Below are positions 19,223-28,885 of a stretch of DNA of 64,000 nt, one piece after another (positions within the stretch are counted from its first letter, which is position 1; every line of letters begins with the position of its first letter). The DNA comes from Vicinamibacterales bacterium (GTDB lineage: Bacteria; Acidobacteriota; Vicinamibacteria; Vicinamibacterales; UBA8438), in NCBI GenBank assembly GCA_937766455.1, contig CALLXD010000042.1:1-64000 (forward strand), in the 5' to 3' direction. Made by a program: the position numbers and the translations under genes. Under the pieces are notes generated by a model. That model had not been told where the DNA came from and made no database searches. It saw nothing but the letters and a program-made list of their open reading frames with translations.

Positions 19223-19699
19223 ATGAACGGAAGTAGTCGATATGGCGTGGCCCTCGGTGCCGGTCTGTGCCTGGCGCTGATGACCGGCACGGCCGGAGCG
19301 CAAAGCGTCATGGGACCGTCGCTGGCCGAGGCGCAGGCGGCTTTGGCCGCAGCCCAGCGATCGGCAGTCGAGATGAGCGTCGGTCTGAGCTGCGCGGTCG
19401 TGGACGCTCGAGGCGCGCTTGTGGCGCTGGAGCGGATGGACACGGCGCGGTTTTTCACCGCCGATGTCGCGGTCGGCAAGGCGCGCGCGTCGGCGACCTT
19501 CGGCGCCCCGTCTGGCGATTTGACCAGAATCGGCTCGTTGGGGCTGGACAAGGTCGTTGAGGGCGGACAGATGTTGTTCCTTCAAGGCGCGGTCCCGATT
19601 GCGAAGGATGGTCAGACCGTGGGTGCCATTGGATGCAGCGGGGCCTCGTCGCAGCAGGATGAAGATGCGGCGAACGCTGGTGTTGCCGCGATGCAATAG
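19223..19699 (+). CDS. Secreted GlcG/HbpS-type (heme-degrading/corrinoid-binding fold) protein
   Basis: This is a small DUF336-family protein with a signal peptide ending TAGAQS. The fold markers are SLAEAQAALAAAQRSAVEM, SCAVVDARGALVALERMD, AVGKARASATFG, and the late QDEDAANAGVAAM. The group includes HbpS and GlcG, and its members bind heme or sit beside oxidoreductases. The ATG at 19223 is preceded by AAGGGG about 10 bases upstream; an in-frame ATG at 19187 would add 12 residues. Its role here is unknown. Confidence 0.8.
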   Translation: MNGSSRYGVALGAGLCLALMTGTAGAQSVMGPSLAEAQAALAAAQRSAVEMSVGLSCAVVDARGALVALERMDTARFFTADVAVGKARASATFGAPSGDLTRIGSLGLDKVVEGGQMLFLQGAVPIAKDGQTVGAIGCSGASSQQDEDAANAGVAAMQ

Positions 19700-19741
19700 C
19701 GACACGACACTGACTGTCTGGACCGGCCAGCGCACCTGCCG

Positions 19742-22267
19742 GTGCGCCGATTCCCGCTCCCTCTCTCCATGTTGACCGTCCCGCAGACCCCGGGTTGGGT
19801 ATTGCCACGCCCGCATGCACACTGTCAGCGCGTGCTGGTAGCGCTCGCGAGCTGTGTCGCGTTGAGTGTCTCCGCCGTCGCCGGTGCCCAGACACCGCTG
19901 CAACCGTCCCCGTCGGTCGACGCGGGGCGGGTGACCATGGCGGAATCGTCCGCCGGTGTCCCGCATCCGCGCGAATTGGCGGGAAATGCGTCCGCGGTCC
20001 AGCCGAGCGAATCGGTTTCGGCTGGATCGATCGGGGGACCGCCCGCGCCTGTGCCACCCGAAGTCGTGGCCCGCGACGACCTCGGCCAGGCGACTGTCCG
20101 CGCGATCAAGCTCACCGAGGGCATTCGTCTTGACGGCCGGCTCGACGAGCTGGTGTATCAGACCATTCCCGCGATCGAGGGGTTCGTCCAACAGATGCCG
20201 GACGAGGGTGCCCCGGGCACCGAACGGACTGAAGCCTGGGTCATGTTCGACGCGACCCATATCTACGTGAGCGGTCGGTTGTGGGATACGGCGCCGCCCA
20301 GTGGATGGGTCGCAAACGAACTGCGTCGTGACACGAGCCAGCTCCGAGAGAACGATGGGTTCTGGGTCGCCTTCGACACCTTCTACGACCGGCGAAACGG
20401 CGTGGCCTTCTACACCAATCCCCTGGGCGCGCTCGGTGACTTTGCGATCACCAACGAGGGGAACCCCAATACGGACTGGAACCCCGTCTGGGATCTCCGC
20501 ACGGGGCGGTTCGAGGGCGGGTGGACGGTCGAGATGGCGATTCCGTTCAAGTCGCTGCGCTACCGGCCTGGGCCGGCGCAGGTCTGGGGTCTGCAGATTC
20601 GTCGGACCGTGCGGCGAAAGAACGAGCTGACGTATCTGACCCCAGTGCCGATCTCCGTCGGTCGCCGTGGCATTTTTCGTCTTTCGGACGCGGCGACGAT
20701 GGTGGGGTTGGAGGTGCCTGCCGGCGACCATACGTTGGAGTTCAAGCCCTACGCCATCTCCGGGCTCACCACCGACGTCACCGCGACGCCGCCGCAGCAG
20801 AACGACCTGGATGGCGACGTCGGCGTGGACGTCAAGTACGGCATTACGCGAAATTTGACCGCGGATCTGACGTACAACACCGACTTTGCCCAGGTTGAGG
20901 TGGACGAACAGCAAGTCAATCTCACCCGCTTCAATTTGTTCTTTCCCGAGAAGCGCGAGTTCTTTCTGGAAGGCCGGGGAATCTTCGACTTCGCGCTCGG
21001 CGGCGGGGCCAGCACGCGCGACACCGCATTGCGGCCGGTCGGTGGGGGAGGCGTTGGCGGTCGAGGTGCGGGTATCGCGCCCACGCTCTTCTACTCGCGC
21101 CGGATCGGGCTCGACAATGGCGCGATTGTCCCGATCATCGGCGGCGGACGCGTCACCGGGAAGGTGGGGGCCTTCGACGTCGGAGCGCTCAATATTCAGA
21201 CCGCCGAAGAACCCATCTCCGGCGCCGAGTCGACGAACTTCACCGTTGTCCGTGTGAAGCGGGACATTCTTCGGCGGAGCAGTGTCGGGATGTTGCTGAC
21301 CAACCGGTCGGTGTCAGTGGACGGAGAAGGCCAGAGTGCGGCGTATGGCGTAGACGGGAGTTTTTCGTTCTTCGACAACGTGAGCACGCTCGGCTACGTC
21401 GCCAAGACCCAGACGCCGGGGCGCAGCGTCGAGGACATGAGCTACCAGGGGCAGGTCACGTACGCAGGAGACCGCTACGGTCTCCAAGCTGACCATTTAT
21501 TGGTCGAAAAGAACTTCTCCCCGGAGGTGGGGTTCACGCGGCGTGACAATTTTCGCCGGTCGTTTGCGACCGGCCGCTTCAGCCCGCGGCCGCGCTCGAT
21601 TGACGCCGTTCGACAGTTTCGGGTGGAGGGCAGCTTTGAGTACATCCTCGCGGCCGACACCGGGTTCGTGGAGACGCGCCAGTCCCAGTTGGCGTTCGCG
21701 ACCGAGTTCGAGTCCAGCGACCGGCTGGGCGTGTCGGTGACGGACAACTACGAATTTCTGACGGAGCCGTTTGAACCCGGCCCAGGGGTGACGCTACCAG
21801 TCGGCGGCTATGGGTTCCGTGACATGGAGGCGACCTACACGGGGGGAGCCCAGCGTCCGCTGAGCGGTACGGTGACCGTTCGTCTAGGTGAATACTTCAG
21901 TGGCGATATACGGACGGTTGGTTTCAGCCGCGGCCGGGTGGCGCTCACCCAGCAACTGTCAATCGAGCCGACGGTGTCGTTCAACTGGGTGGACACACCG
22001 CAAGGGTCCTTTCGCACCGACCTGCTCGTCTCGCGAGTGACCTATACGTTTACCCCTCGCATGTTTTTTGCGGGACTGATTCAATACAACTCTGCCACCG
22101 ACACGGTCAGCAACAACCTGAGGCTGCGGTGGGAATACACGCCGGGGAGCGAGCTGTTCGTCGTCTACACCGAAGACCGCGATAGCGATCCCCTGCGGCC
22201 GAACCGTTGGTCCGAGCTCCGCAATCGTGGGTTTGTGTTCAAGGTGAATCGGCTGCTTCGGTTCTAG
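19742..22267 (+). CDS. DUF5916 outer-membrane protein with N-terminal CBM9-like domain
   Basis: This 841-residue secreted protein starts at a GTG (19742); an ATG at 19769 is an alternative. A signal peptide (VLVALASCVALSVSAVAGAQ) is followed by a carbohydrate-binding family 9-like domain (about residues 120-300) with IRLDGRLDELVYQTIPAIEG and EAWVMFDATHIYVSGRLWD. The remainder fits DUF5916: FFPEKREFFLEGRGIFDF and many amphipathic beta-strands, ending LRNRGFVFKVNRLLRF, as for an outer-membrane barrel with a terminal Phe. Such proteins are common in Acidobacteriota and Bacteroidota, and their ligand is unknown. Confidence 0.85.
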   Translation: MRRFPLPLSMLTVPQTPGWVLPRPHAHCQRVLVALASCVALSVSAVAGAQTPLQPSPSVDAGRVTMAESSAGVPHPRELAGNASAVQPSESVSAGSIGGPPAPVPPEVVARDDLGQATVRAIKLTEGIRLDGRLDELVYQTIPAIEGFVQQMPDEGAPGTERTEAWVMFDATHIYVSGRLWDTAPPSGWVANELRRDTSQLRENDGFWVAFDTFYDRRNGVAFYTNPLGALGDFAITNEGNPNTDWNPVWDLRTGRFEGGWTVEMAIPFKSLRYRPGPAQVWGLQIRRTVRRKNELTYLTPVPISVGRRGIFRLSDAATMVGLEVPAGDHTLEFKPYAISGLTTDVTATPPQQNDLDGDVGVDVKYGITRNLTADLTYNTDFAQVEVDEQQVNLTRFNLFFPEKREFFLEGRGIFDFALGGGASTRDTALRPVGGGGVGGRGAGIAPTLFYSRRIGLDNGAIVPIIGGGRVTGKVGAFDVGALNIQTAEEPISGAESTNFTVVRVKRDILRRSSVGMLLTNRSVSVDGEGQSAAYGVDGSFSFFDNVSTLGYVAKTQTPGRSVEDMSYQGQVTYAGDRYGLQADHLLVEKNFSPEVGFTRRDNFRRSFATGRFSPRPRSIDAVRQFRVEGSFEYILAADTGFVETRQSQLAFATEFESSDRLGVSVTDNYEFLTEPFEPGPGVTLPVGGYGFRDMEATYTGGAQRPLSGTVTVRLGEYFSGDIRTVGFSRGRVALTQQLSIEPTVSFNWVDTPQGSFRTDLLVSRVTYTFTPRMFFAGLIQYNSATDTVSNNLRLRWEYTPGSELFVVYTEDRDSDPLRPNRWSELRNRGFVFKVNRLLRF

Positions 22268-22271
22268 TGTC

Positions 22272-23036
22272 GTGTCCCAGACGTGCGCTGGCAGATTTTT
22301 CGGGTGCGGCGCCCGGATGGCAAGGCGCGACGAGGGAGCATACGGAGTCTGCATGTTTTCGCGGTCGGCCCGGGGACGCCTGACGGACAAGGATCTGGGA
22401 CGTTTCCCGGACGACACACTGTTTCATGGCGTGGCGCGGGCGGTGTGCCACGCGGGTTGCTTGCCCCGCAAAGAGTTGTACGAGACCTGGGAAATGGCGC
22501 GGCGGGTGCGCCGGCGCTTTCGAGGTGGTCGCGTTGTCGACCTCGGGGCAGGGCACGGCTTGCTAGCTCAGCTCATGCTGCTGCTCGACCATTCGTCGCC
22601 GGACGCGGTCGTGGTCGATACCGCGTTGCCTGCCTCGCAGGCCAAAGTACACGACGCGCTGGTGGCTGCGTGGCCAACACTGGCCGGCCGCGTCGACTTC
22701 GTCGCCGGCGCGCTGGAGGAGACCGAGCTCCGAGACACGGACGTCGTGGTGTCGTGTCATGCCTGTGGGGCGCTGACCGACGTGGTGCTGCATCGCGCGG
22801 TTGCCGCGCGGGCCCGCGTCGCGGTGCTCCCGTGTTGCCACGATCTCGATCGAGGCGACACCGGTCGGTTGTCGGGTTGGGTCGACGGACCGCTGGCGAT
22901 CGATATCCAGCGGGCGACACGTCTGACCCAGCAGGGATATCGCATCTGGACGCAGGTGCTGCCACCCGAGATCACCGCAAAGAACCGTCTCTTGTTGGGC
23001 GCTCCGGTCCAGAGCGCGCCGCACGACGCACCCTGA
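22272..23036 (+). CDS. SAM-dependent methyltransferase-like protein
   Basis: This is a Methyltransf_32-like protein. The SAM site is VVDLGAGHGLLAQLML, followed by VDFVAGALEETELRDTDVVV and SCHACGALTDVVLHRAV with conserved Cys residues, and VAVLPCCHD. It is unusually rich in Cys and His in these motifs (SCHACG and PCCHD), as in the METTL-like family that contains tRNA-modifying enzymes. It starts 4 bp after the DUF5916 gene with GTG; ATG at 22320 or 22353 could be the true start. The target is unknown. Confidence 0.7.
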   Translation: MSQTCAGRFFGCGARMARRDEGAYGVCMFSRSARGRLTDKDLGRFPDDTLFHGVARAVCHAGCLPRKELYETWEMARRVRRRFRGGRVVDLGAGHGLLAQLMLLLDHSSPDAVVVDTALPASQAKVHDALVAAWPTLAGRVDFVAGALEETELRDTDVVVSCHACGALTDVVLHRAVAARARVAVLPCCHDLDRGDTGRLSGWVDGPLAIDIQRATRLTQQGYRIWTQVLPPEITAKNRLLLGAPVQSAPHDAP

Positions 23037-23074
23037 CTGCACGCGAATCGTTCGGCACCCATATAATCCGCATC

Positions 23075-24085
23075 ATGAGCATGCGAATCCTGTGGGTGTC
23101 GTGCGTGATGGCGATATGTGGGTTGGGGCTGGCAGCACCGGCCGCTGCGCAGTGTGAGCCCGAGGGTGAGACTCGGTTCGTGTGCGGACCGATCAGCCCA
23201 GAAGACCTGGCCCTGGTCCCGGAGACCCCATGGGTGATCGTGGCGAGTTGGGAGGACGACGGCTACTTGTCGGCGGCCGATAGCCGCGACGGCAGCACCG
23301 TGCGACTCTTCCCGACCGCGACGGCACAGGGACGCCACGATGCCGCGATGTACGCGGATTGCCCGGGCGTGAGCACCGGTGGTTTCCGAGCCCATGGCAT
23401 CAGTCTGCGTCCCGGGACCGGGGGCACGCATGTCTTGTATGTGGTGCGGCATGGGGCTCGCGAAGCGGTCGAGGTGTTCGAGGTGGATGTCCGTGGTGCG
23501 GAGCCGAGCCTGACGTGGACCGGCTGCGCGGTGGCGCCGGACGGCCTGGGCCTGAACGCGGTTGTGGCGCTACCGGATGGCGGGTTCGCCGCGACCAGCC
23601 CACGGACGCGTGATATTTGGGAGTGGCACCCCGACACGGCGTGGGTGCGCGTGCCTGGCAGCGAGGACATCGGTCCCAATGGCATCGAGGTGTCGAGCGA
23701 CGGCCGGTGGTTCCTGGTGGCGGGTTACGCGAGTCAGTCGGTGATCAGATTGTCGCGTGGCCAAACGCCGGTCCAGCAGACCCGGGTCGAGGTGGGCTTC
23801 AACATCGACAACGTGCACTGGGCGCCAGACGGCACGCTGCTGGCGGCCGGGCATACGGCTTCGAGCCCGACTGGAGTTGGCGATTGCATTGCTCGCCGGG
23901 GTTGCGCAGGCATCGTGTCGTTCGTGGCCCGCGTGGACACCGACGCGATGACGCAGCGCCAGATTCTTCGCTATCCCACCGACGATCGGTTGATTCTCGG
24001 CACCACGGCCATCGAGGTGGCCGACGAGTTGTGGGTGGGCCAGGTCGCGGGTGGCACTCACATTCTCAGGATTCCACTACGCTGA
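23075..24085 (+). CDS. Secreted SMP-30/gluconolactonase-like beta-propeller
   Basis: The protein has 336 residues and starts MSMRILWVSCVMAICGLG with a Sec signal. It resembles SMP-30/gluconolactonase or strictosidine-synthase-type propellers: WVIVASWEDDGYLSAAD, GLNAVVALPDGGFAATS, GIEVSSDGRWFLVAGY and FNIDNVHWAPDGTLLAAGH, the last containing the metal-coordinating Asn/Asp region. Cysteine pairs (CEPEG, CGP, DCIARRGC) suggest disulfides. It likely hydrolyses a lactone or ester in the periplasm, but this is a family-level guess. Confidence 0.7.
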   Translation: MSMRILWVSCVMAICGLGLAAPAAAQCEPEGETRFVCGPISPEDLALVPETPWVIVASWEDDGYLSAADSRDGSTVRLFPTATAQGRHDAAMYADCPGVSTGGFRAHGISLRPGTGGTHVLYVVRHGAREAVEVFEVDVRGAEPSLTWTGCAVAPDGLGLNAVVALPDGGFAATSPRTRDIWEWHPDTAWVRVPGSEDIGPNGIEVSSDGRWFLVAGYASQSVIRLSRGQTPVQQTRVEVGFNIDNVHWAPDGTLLAAGHTASSPTGVGDCIARRGCAGIVSFVARVDTDAMTQRQILRYPTDDRLILGTTAIEVADELWVGQVAGGTHILRIPLR

Positions 24086-24127
24086 GGGCGAATTTGCTCC
24101 GCGGAGGGCAATTTGCTCCGCGAGGGC
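24085..24127. repeat. Two near-identical direct repeats between convergent genes
   Basis: The unit GAGGGCGAATTTGCTCCGCG is followed at once by GAGGGCAATTTGCTCCGCG (one base shorter), directly after the stop of the plus gene and up to the stop of the minus gene. The junction forms the palindrome CTCCGCGGAG. It may be part of a bidirectional terminator, or a small slippage duplication. Confidence 0.6.
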
Positions 24128-25530
24128 TAGGCCGTCAGCCCAGGTAGCGGGCCACTTACATCGATAAAGTCGCCGCGTTGGCCACGGACGTGGGACAGGC
24201 CCACATGGTCGACCTCGAGGCCCATGGCCCGCGCCACGCTCACGAGCAGGTGTTGATGGGGGAGCCCAGATACCCGCGTGCTGCCGCCAGTCAGAATCTG
24301 TGACGGGACCCGCATCTCAGCGGGAGTCTGGTGCGGCCAATACAGGTAGCGGCCGGCGTTGAATGCCCACGAGCCGCCGATGAGGACCGGGCAGTAGCGG
24401 CTGTATCCGTGCCAGCCGTCGCCGAGTTCGGATCCCCAGATGATGAGCGTGTTGTCCATCATCGAGCCACCGCCGACATCTGGCATCGCCTCCAGCGTGC
24501 TGACCAATCGGGCGACCTGCTCGCCGTGGTACTGCACGTAGTCAGTCATCGCCGCGTGCTTCTCCGCATCGTCATGGATGTAGTGCGCAATACCCTTGTG
24601 CACCTTGTCACTGATGGCGGCGGCTCCGAATTCCGCGGTTGGCATCTCCCCAAGCGAGAGCGAGACCACCCGGGTGATGTCACAGCTGAACGCGGTCGCG
24701 ATGATGTCCGAGAATGCGTCGAACCGTTTGTCATACTGCTCGAACGATGCAGCCGGCCGAGGCGGCGCGTGGCACGCCAGCGTCGCCAGCCCCTCGAGGC
24801 GGTGTCCCAGTCGTTCGACGAGTCCGAAATGGGACTCGAGCCGCGCACGTTCGGCCGGGCCGAGTCGTGGGGCGAGCTGGCGATACTCGTTGTAGGCGAA
24901 GTCGAGTGTCCGGCGCCGACGCTGGCCGACCACGTCGCCAGACGACGCCGGGCCGAACACACGCTCCCAGGCTTTCAGCGGTGTGCTCTCCGCCGGGAGC
25001 CGGACCCCGCTGGGGTTGTAGGCAATCGGACGCCCGGCCTCCAGCGCCGCGTCGACCGACAACTCCAGTGAGGGCAGTCGATCGGGTTGGGCCGTGTGCG
25101 CGGCTACGAGCTGGTCGAGCGATGCGGAGGTCGACCTCGTGTCGCGTGCCGCGAAGTCGGCGTTGTTCCCGGTCCAGGCGTGAATCCACCCGCGATCGTG
25201 GCGGTTGCCGCCGATGTCGAGTTCGGCGGTTGCGAGTGACAGACCGTCCAGGGCCAGCACGCGGTGTCGATGCTCATATAGCGGCGCCAACGGTTGGCTG
25301 AACGCGTCTCTGGGGAGGCTCTTCAGATCGAGCGCCCACGATTCGTCTTCGGACCGGCCGGTCGGCCGCATCTTCCACGCGCTGTAAGGCCATCCGTGAC
25401 AGTGGCTGATGACGATGAGGCGCCTCGGCGGTGTGGGGCGTTGTGCGAATGCTCGCAGCGTGCTGCCCGGAAGCGTCGCTCCGAGTGCGGTCAGGCCGCC
25501 GAGGTGAAGCAGGTGCCGCCGCGAGATCAT
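24127..25530 (-). CDS. DUF1552 protein with Tat signal
   Basis: This 467-residue protein belongs to DUF1552, a sulfatase/alkaline-phosphatase-fold relative found in Planctomycetes, Acidobacteria and Verrucomicrobia. It starts MISRRHLLHLGGLTALGAT, a twin-arginine signal with RR. Characteristic segments are VISHCHGWPYSAWKM, NRHDRGWIHAWTGNN and MMDNTLIIWGSELGDG. It is exported folded. The start ATG overlaps the stop of the upstream DUF1592 gene by 4 bp (ATGA), so the two are an operon. These pairs are thought to act with c-type cytochrome-like partners, but the activity is undescribed. Confidence 0.9.
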   Translation of the reverse strand: MISRRHLLHLGGLTALGATLPGSTLRAFAQRPTPPRRLIVISHCHGWPYSAWKMRPTGRSEDESWALDLKSLPRDAFSQPLAPLYEHRHRVLALDGLSLATAELDIGGNRHDRGWIHAWTGNNADFAARDTRSTSASLDQLVAAHTAQPDRLPSLELSVDAALEAGRPIAYNPSGVRLPAESTPLKAWERVFGPASSGDVVGQRRRRTLDFAYNEYRQLAPRLGPAERARLESHFGLVERLGHRLEGLATLACHAPPRPAASFEQYDKRFDAFSDIIATAFSCDITRVVSLSLGEMPTAEFGAAAISDKVHKGIAHYIHDDAEKHAAMTDYVQYHGEQVARLVSTLEAMPDVGGGSMMDNTLIIWGSELGDGWHGYSRYCPVLIGGSWAFNAGRYLYWPHQTPAEMRVPSQILTGGSTRVSGLPHQHLLVSVARAMGLEVDHVGLSHVRGQRGDFIDVSGPLPGLTA

Positions 25531-27389
25531 GGCGTGCCTCCTGGGACTCCACTCGGACCGGTGCGGAACAGCGCGCTGCCGGCGATCGAGACAAGGAGCG
25601 TCTTGATGGAGTCGTCATTGCGAAAGCCGGCTTGTAGCGCCTCCAGACCCGGGGTCGCCGCCGCCAATCGATCGCCGAGTGCGTAACGTGTCCAGTGCAG
25701 CACGTAGCAGTTGCGCACCCGTTCGCTTGTCGCAAGCTGATGGGCGAAGTCGACGCCGTCCGTGAAGGTGATCTCCTCACCGTCACCCAAGACGAGAGTG
25801 CCGCTGGCGTCTACCGGCTGCCCGTTGTCCTGAGCCCGCCACGCGCCGATCGCGTCGTAGTGCTCGAATGCGAACCCTGGTGGGTTGATCTGCCGGTGGC
25901 AGGTGTTGCAGGTCGCGGGCCGTGTGGCGGCCGCGGTACGTTCGCGATTCGTGCTCGTCACGGTGAGTGTGTCCGGGGGGAGGGCGGCTTCCGCTCCCTG
26001 AATCGGTGTGCCCAGATGCATGCACGCGAGTCTCTCGAGCACCCGCTTGCCACGGAGGATCGGACCCGGTTGCACCGCGTAGGCCCCAAGCGCGAGAACC
26101 GAGGGGAGGGTCAGCACGCCGGCACGTTCGCTGCGCGGGAATTCCGCCTGGTACAGCGTGAGGTCTTGCTGGCGTCCAATCGAGGCCACCACAAGCTCGA
26201 TCGGCCGCGTCACAGTGGTGCCGCCCGGGATCCGCCTGGCATTGGCGCCGTAGATCGGCGCCGTCGCGTCGGACATGTATCCCCGGTGGTCGGTCATGAG
26301 CGCCTGAAAGGTGCCGGCGCCATCGAAGATGGTCTGTTCGACGAACAACTCGGTCTCGTATTTCATCGAGTACCGCACGGGGCCCATGACGGCGGGCCAC
26401 TTCAGGTCGTCGTTCGACGCGTCTTTCACGCGGGGAGTGAGGCCGAACCGAGGCCCGAAGGCCCGCCGAGCCGGTGCGACGAGCGTGACCTTGTCCGTGC
26501 CGAGCCATTGATGATGGAAGTGCACGATGGCCGTCCGAGCCTTGGGGTCCTCGAGCATCCGTCGGGCCTGCCGTTCCATTCCGGCGCGGTCCACCAATTG
26601 GCTGGTCTCCGCGGCCTCGAACAGTGCGTCGTCGGGCATCGAGTCCCAGAGGAAGTACGAGAGGCGGCTCGCCAATTCCCACTGGCTCGGCGCCGACGCG
26701 CTGGCGTCGGGGTCGACCCGGAAATGAAAAGGCGGCGCCTGCAGAATCCCGGCTGCGGTGAGCGCGACCGCCATGTCGATTGGACCGGCTGCGATGTTCG
26801 TCGTCCAGAACGCGGCCAGTCGTTCCTGCTCGTCTGGGCGAAGCGGACGCCGGTAGGCCCGCCGGGCGAAACGCTCGAGACTTGTCCACCCGCAGCTCTC
26901 TTGCTGCCGCGCTGGTAGTGTGGCCCAGTCGGTGCAGATGAAGAATGTGGGAGATTCGAGCACGAACGATGCGAAGTGCATCGCGGCCAGGTGTAACTCC
27001 TCCACCTGATAGGACGACGGGCTCTGCCCCTGCGCAATACCTTCGAATCCCTCGGACCCCGGTTCGGCCGGAAACCGCCACGGCCACACTGGTGGGGGCG
27101 GCGGAGGCAAGAAGACGCCCTTGCTTGCGGTGCGCCGCGGGCTCAGCGCGTCGGCCAAGGCCGAGCGCGCCGGCCATCGCGCACCGTCTCTCGGCAGTCC
27201 AAGCAGGTCGGCGATGGTGTTGTTGTACTCCGCCGGGGTCAGTGCGAGGGGGGCCGAGCCCGAGGGTGGCGTTGCGGAGGGCGTCTGGCCAGTGGCCACG
27301 TTCGGAGCCCCCACCCCGAACGCCAGCACCGCGGCGAATGCGAACACCCAGCGTCCAAGCGTCGGCAGGCAGGTGACCCAAGACATCAC
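25527..27389 (-). CDS. DUF1592/DUF1588/DUF1585-type secreted protein with a heme-like CNTCH motif
   Basis: This 620-residue secreted protein has a Sec signal (WVFAFAAVLAFGVGA). In order it holds DUF1587-like LALTPAEYNNTIADLLGL, the DUF1595-like RFARRAYRRPLRPDEQERLA, DUF1592 core ASRLSYFLWDSMPDDALFEAA, DUF1588 with LERLACMHLGTPI and CNTCHRQINPPGFAFEHYDAI, and DUF1585 with GEEITFTDGVDFAHQL. The CxxCH resembles a cytochrome c attachment site, but in this family its role is not established. It overlaps the DUF1552 gene start by 4 bp and is its standard partner. Confidence 0.9.
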   Translation of the reverse strand: MMSWVTCLPTLGRWVFAFAAVLAFGVGAPNVATGQTPSATPPSGSAPLALTPAEYNNTIADLLGLPRDGARWPARSALADALSPRRTASKGVFLPPPPPPVWPWRFPAEPGSEGFEGIAQGQSPSSYQVEELHLAAMHFASFVLESPTFFICTDWATLPARQQESCGWTSLERFARRAYRRPLRPDEQERLAAFWTTNIAAGPIDMAVALTAAGILQAPPFHFRVDPDASASAPSQWELASRLSYFLWDSMPDDALFEAAETSQLVDRAGMERQARRMLEDPKARTAIVHFHHQWLGTDKVTLVAPARRAFGPRFGLTPRVKDASNDDLKWPAVMGPVRYSMKYETELFVEQTIFDGAGTFQALMTDHRGYMSDATAPIYGANARRIPGGTTVTRPIELVVASIGRQQDLTLYQAEFPRSERAGVLTLPSVLALGAYAVQPGPILRGKRVLERLACMHLGTPIQGAEAALPPDTLTVTSTNRERTAAATRPATCNTCHRQINPPGFAFEHYDAIGAWRAQDNGQPVDASGTLVLGDGEEITFTDGVDFAHQLATSERVRNCYVLHWTRYALGDRLAAATPGLEALQAGFRNDDSIKTLLVSIAGSALFRTGPSGVPGGTP

Positions 27390-27453
27390 AGCAAGAATCT
27401 CAGCGGCCAGGTCGTCAAGTCAAGCCGCGCGGGGACGGGAGCGGGCGACGCCA

Positions 27454-28674
27454 TCAGCCCAGCTCGTCAAAGACTTCACGGATAACCGCCGCGGCCCAGT
27501 CGACCTCGTCCGAAGTAATGATGAGTGCTGGGGCGATACGGATCACGTGCTCGTGCGTTTCCTTGCACAGCAGACCGCGTGCCTGTAGCGCCTCGCAGTA
27601 CCGGCGGGCGCCGCCGGCCGATGCGTGCAGCTCCAGCGCCACCCAGAGACCGCGTCCGCGCACCTCGCGGAGACTGGAGCTCTTGATGCGCCGAAGGTGG
27701 TCGAGCAGACGCTCGCCCTGGTTCGCCGAATTCTCCACCATCCGCTCGTCGGTCAGCACTCGGAGCGCTTCGCGAGCGACCGCGCATCCCAGCGGATTTC
27801 CACCAAACGTCGAACCGTGGTCGCCCGGTTCGAAGACTTGCATCGTGTCCTCCCGGGCGAGGACGGCCGACACCGGATAGCAGCCGCCGCCGAGCGCCTT
27901 ACCGAGAATGACCACGTCTGGATGGATGCCCTCGTGCTCGAAGGCGAACAAGCGCCCCGTCCGCCCCAGACCGCTCTGTATCTCGTCGACGATCAAGAGG
28001 GCGCCATGTTCCCGACAGGCGGCTTCGAGGTCTCTGAGGTAGCCGTCGGGAGGAATGATGATGCCGGCTTCCCCCTGAATCGGTTCGATCAGAACCGCCG
28101 CCACATTCGGATGGAGCGCCTCGCGAACGGCGTCGATGTCGCCGAATGGGAGGGCGCGGAAACCGGGGGTGAATGGACCAAAGCCCCGTTGGTACTGCTC
28201 GTCCGTCGAGAAGCCGACGATCGTCGTCGTGCGGCCGTGGAAGTTGTTGGAGAAGACCAGAATCTCGGCCTTGTTGTCCGGCACGCCCTTCACGGTATAG
28301 GCCCATTTACGGGCCATCTTGATCGCCGTTTCCACCGCTTCCGCCCCGGTGTTCATGGGGAGTACGCGTGGGTAGCCGGTGAGGGTCGCCACCGCTTCGT
28401 AGAATGGGCCGAGCTGGTCGTTGCGAAACGCGCGCGAGGTCAGTGTGAGGTGTCCCGCCTGCTCCCGCAGGGCGGCCACAATGCGCGGATGGCAGTGTCC
28501 CTGGTTCACGGCGGAGTAGGCGGCCAGGCAGTCGAGGTAGCGGTTCCCCTCGACGTCCCAGACCCAGATGCCCTCACCACGCGTGATCACAACGTCCAGC
28601 GGGTGGTAATTATTGGCGCCGAAGTCGTCTTCGAGCGCAATGAGCTGGCGGGGGTCAGTATGGGTCGCGTCCAT
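27454..28674 (-). CDS. rocD: Ornithine--oxo-acid aminotransferase
   Basis: This class III PLP aminotransferase converts ornithine and 2-oxoglutarate to glutamate semialdehyde and glutamate in arginine/ornithine catabolism or proline supply. The 406-residue protein has [65 protein letters not shown] and the PLP lysine in [10 protein letters not shown], followed by [15 protein letters not shown]. These match ornithine aminotransferase rather than acetylornithine transaminase. It is 64 bp upstream of the DUF1592 gene on the same strand, but metabolic linkage to it is not obvious. Confidence 0.93.
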   Translation of the reverse strand: MDATHTDPRQLIALEDDFGANNYHPLDVVITRGEGIWVWDVEGNRYLDCLAAYSAVNQGHCHPRIVAALREQAGHLTLTSRAFRNDQLGPFYEAVATLTGYPRVLPMNTGAEAVETAIKMARKWAYTVKGVPDNKAEILVFSNNFHGRTTTIVGFSTDEQYQRGFGPFTPGFRALPFGDIDAVREALHPNVAAVLIEPIQGEAGIIIPPDGYLRDLEAACREHGALLIVDEIQSGLGRTGRLFAFEHEGIHPDVVILGKALGGGCYPVSAVLAREDTMQVFEPGDHGSTFGGNPLGCAVAREALRVLTDERMVENSANQGERLLDHLRRIKSSSLREVRGRGLWVALELHASAGGARRYCEALQARGLLCKETHEHVIRIAPALIITSDEVDWAAAVIREVFDELG

Positions 28675-28885
28675 GCGGGTCGTGCTCTCTCAGGATGTCA
28701 GCGGTGCGGGCGGGCGGAGCCAAGGTCTCATCTGGGCGACCATCTTACCCGGTCCGCCCATGCCCTCGGTAGACAGGACGCCCAAGCTGCACGCGTGACC
28801 GCCGGCCTGAACGGGCCATTCGCGCGAAGAAGGGCGGACCTGCGGACCGTGCGCTCGTCGAGCGGCGGGGAGACCACCGCGGCGG
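28675..28885. other. Intergenic, no feature seen
   Basis: A 211-bp GC-rich gap between rocD and the RlmD-type gene. No ORF, RNA gene or clear repeat was found. Confidence 0.5.
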
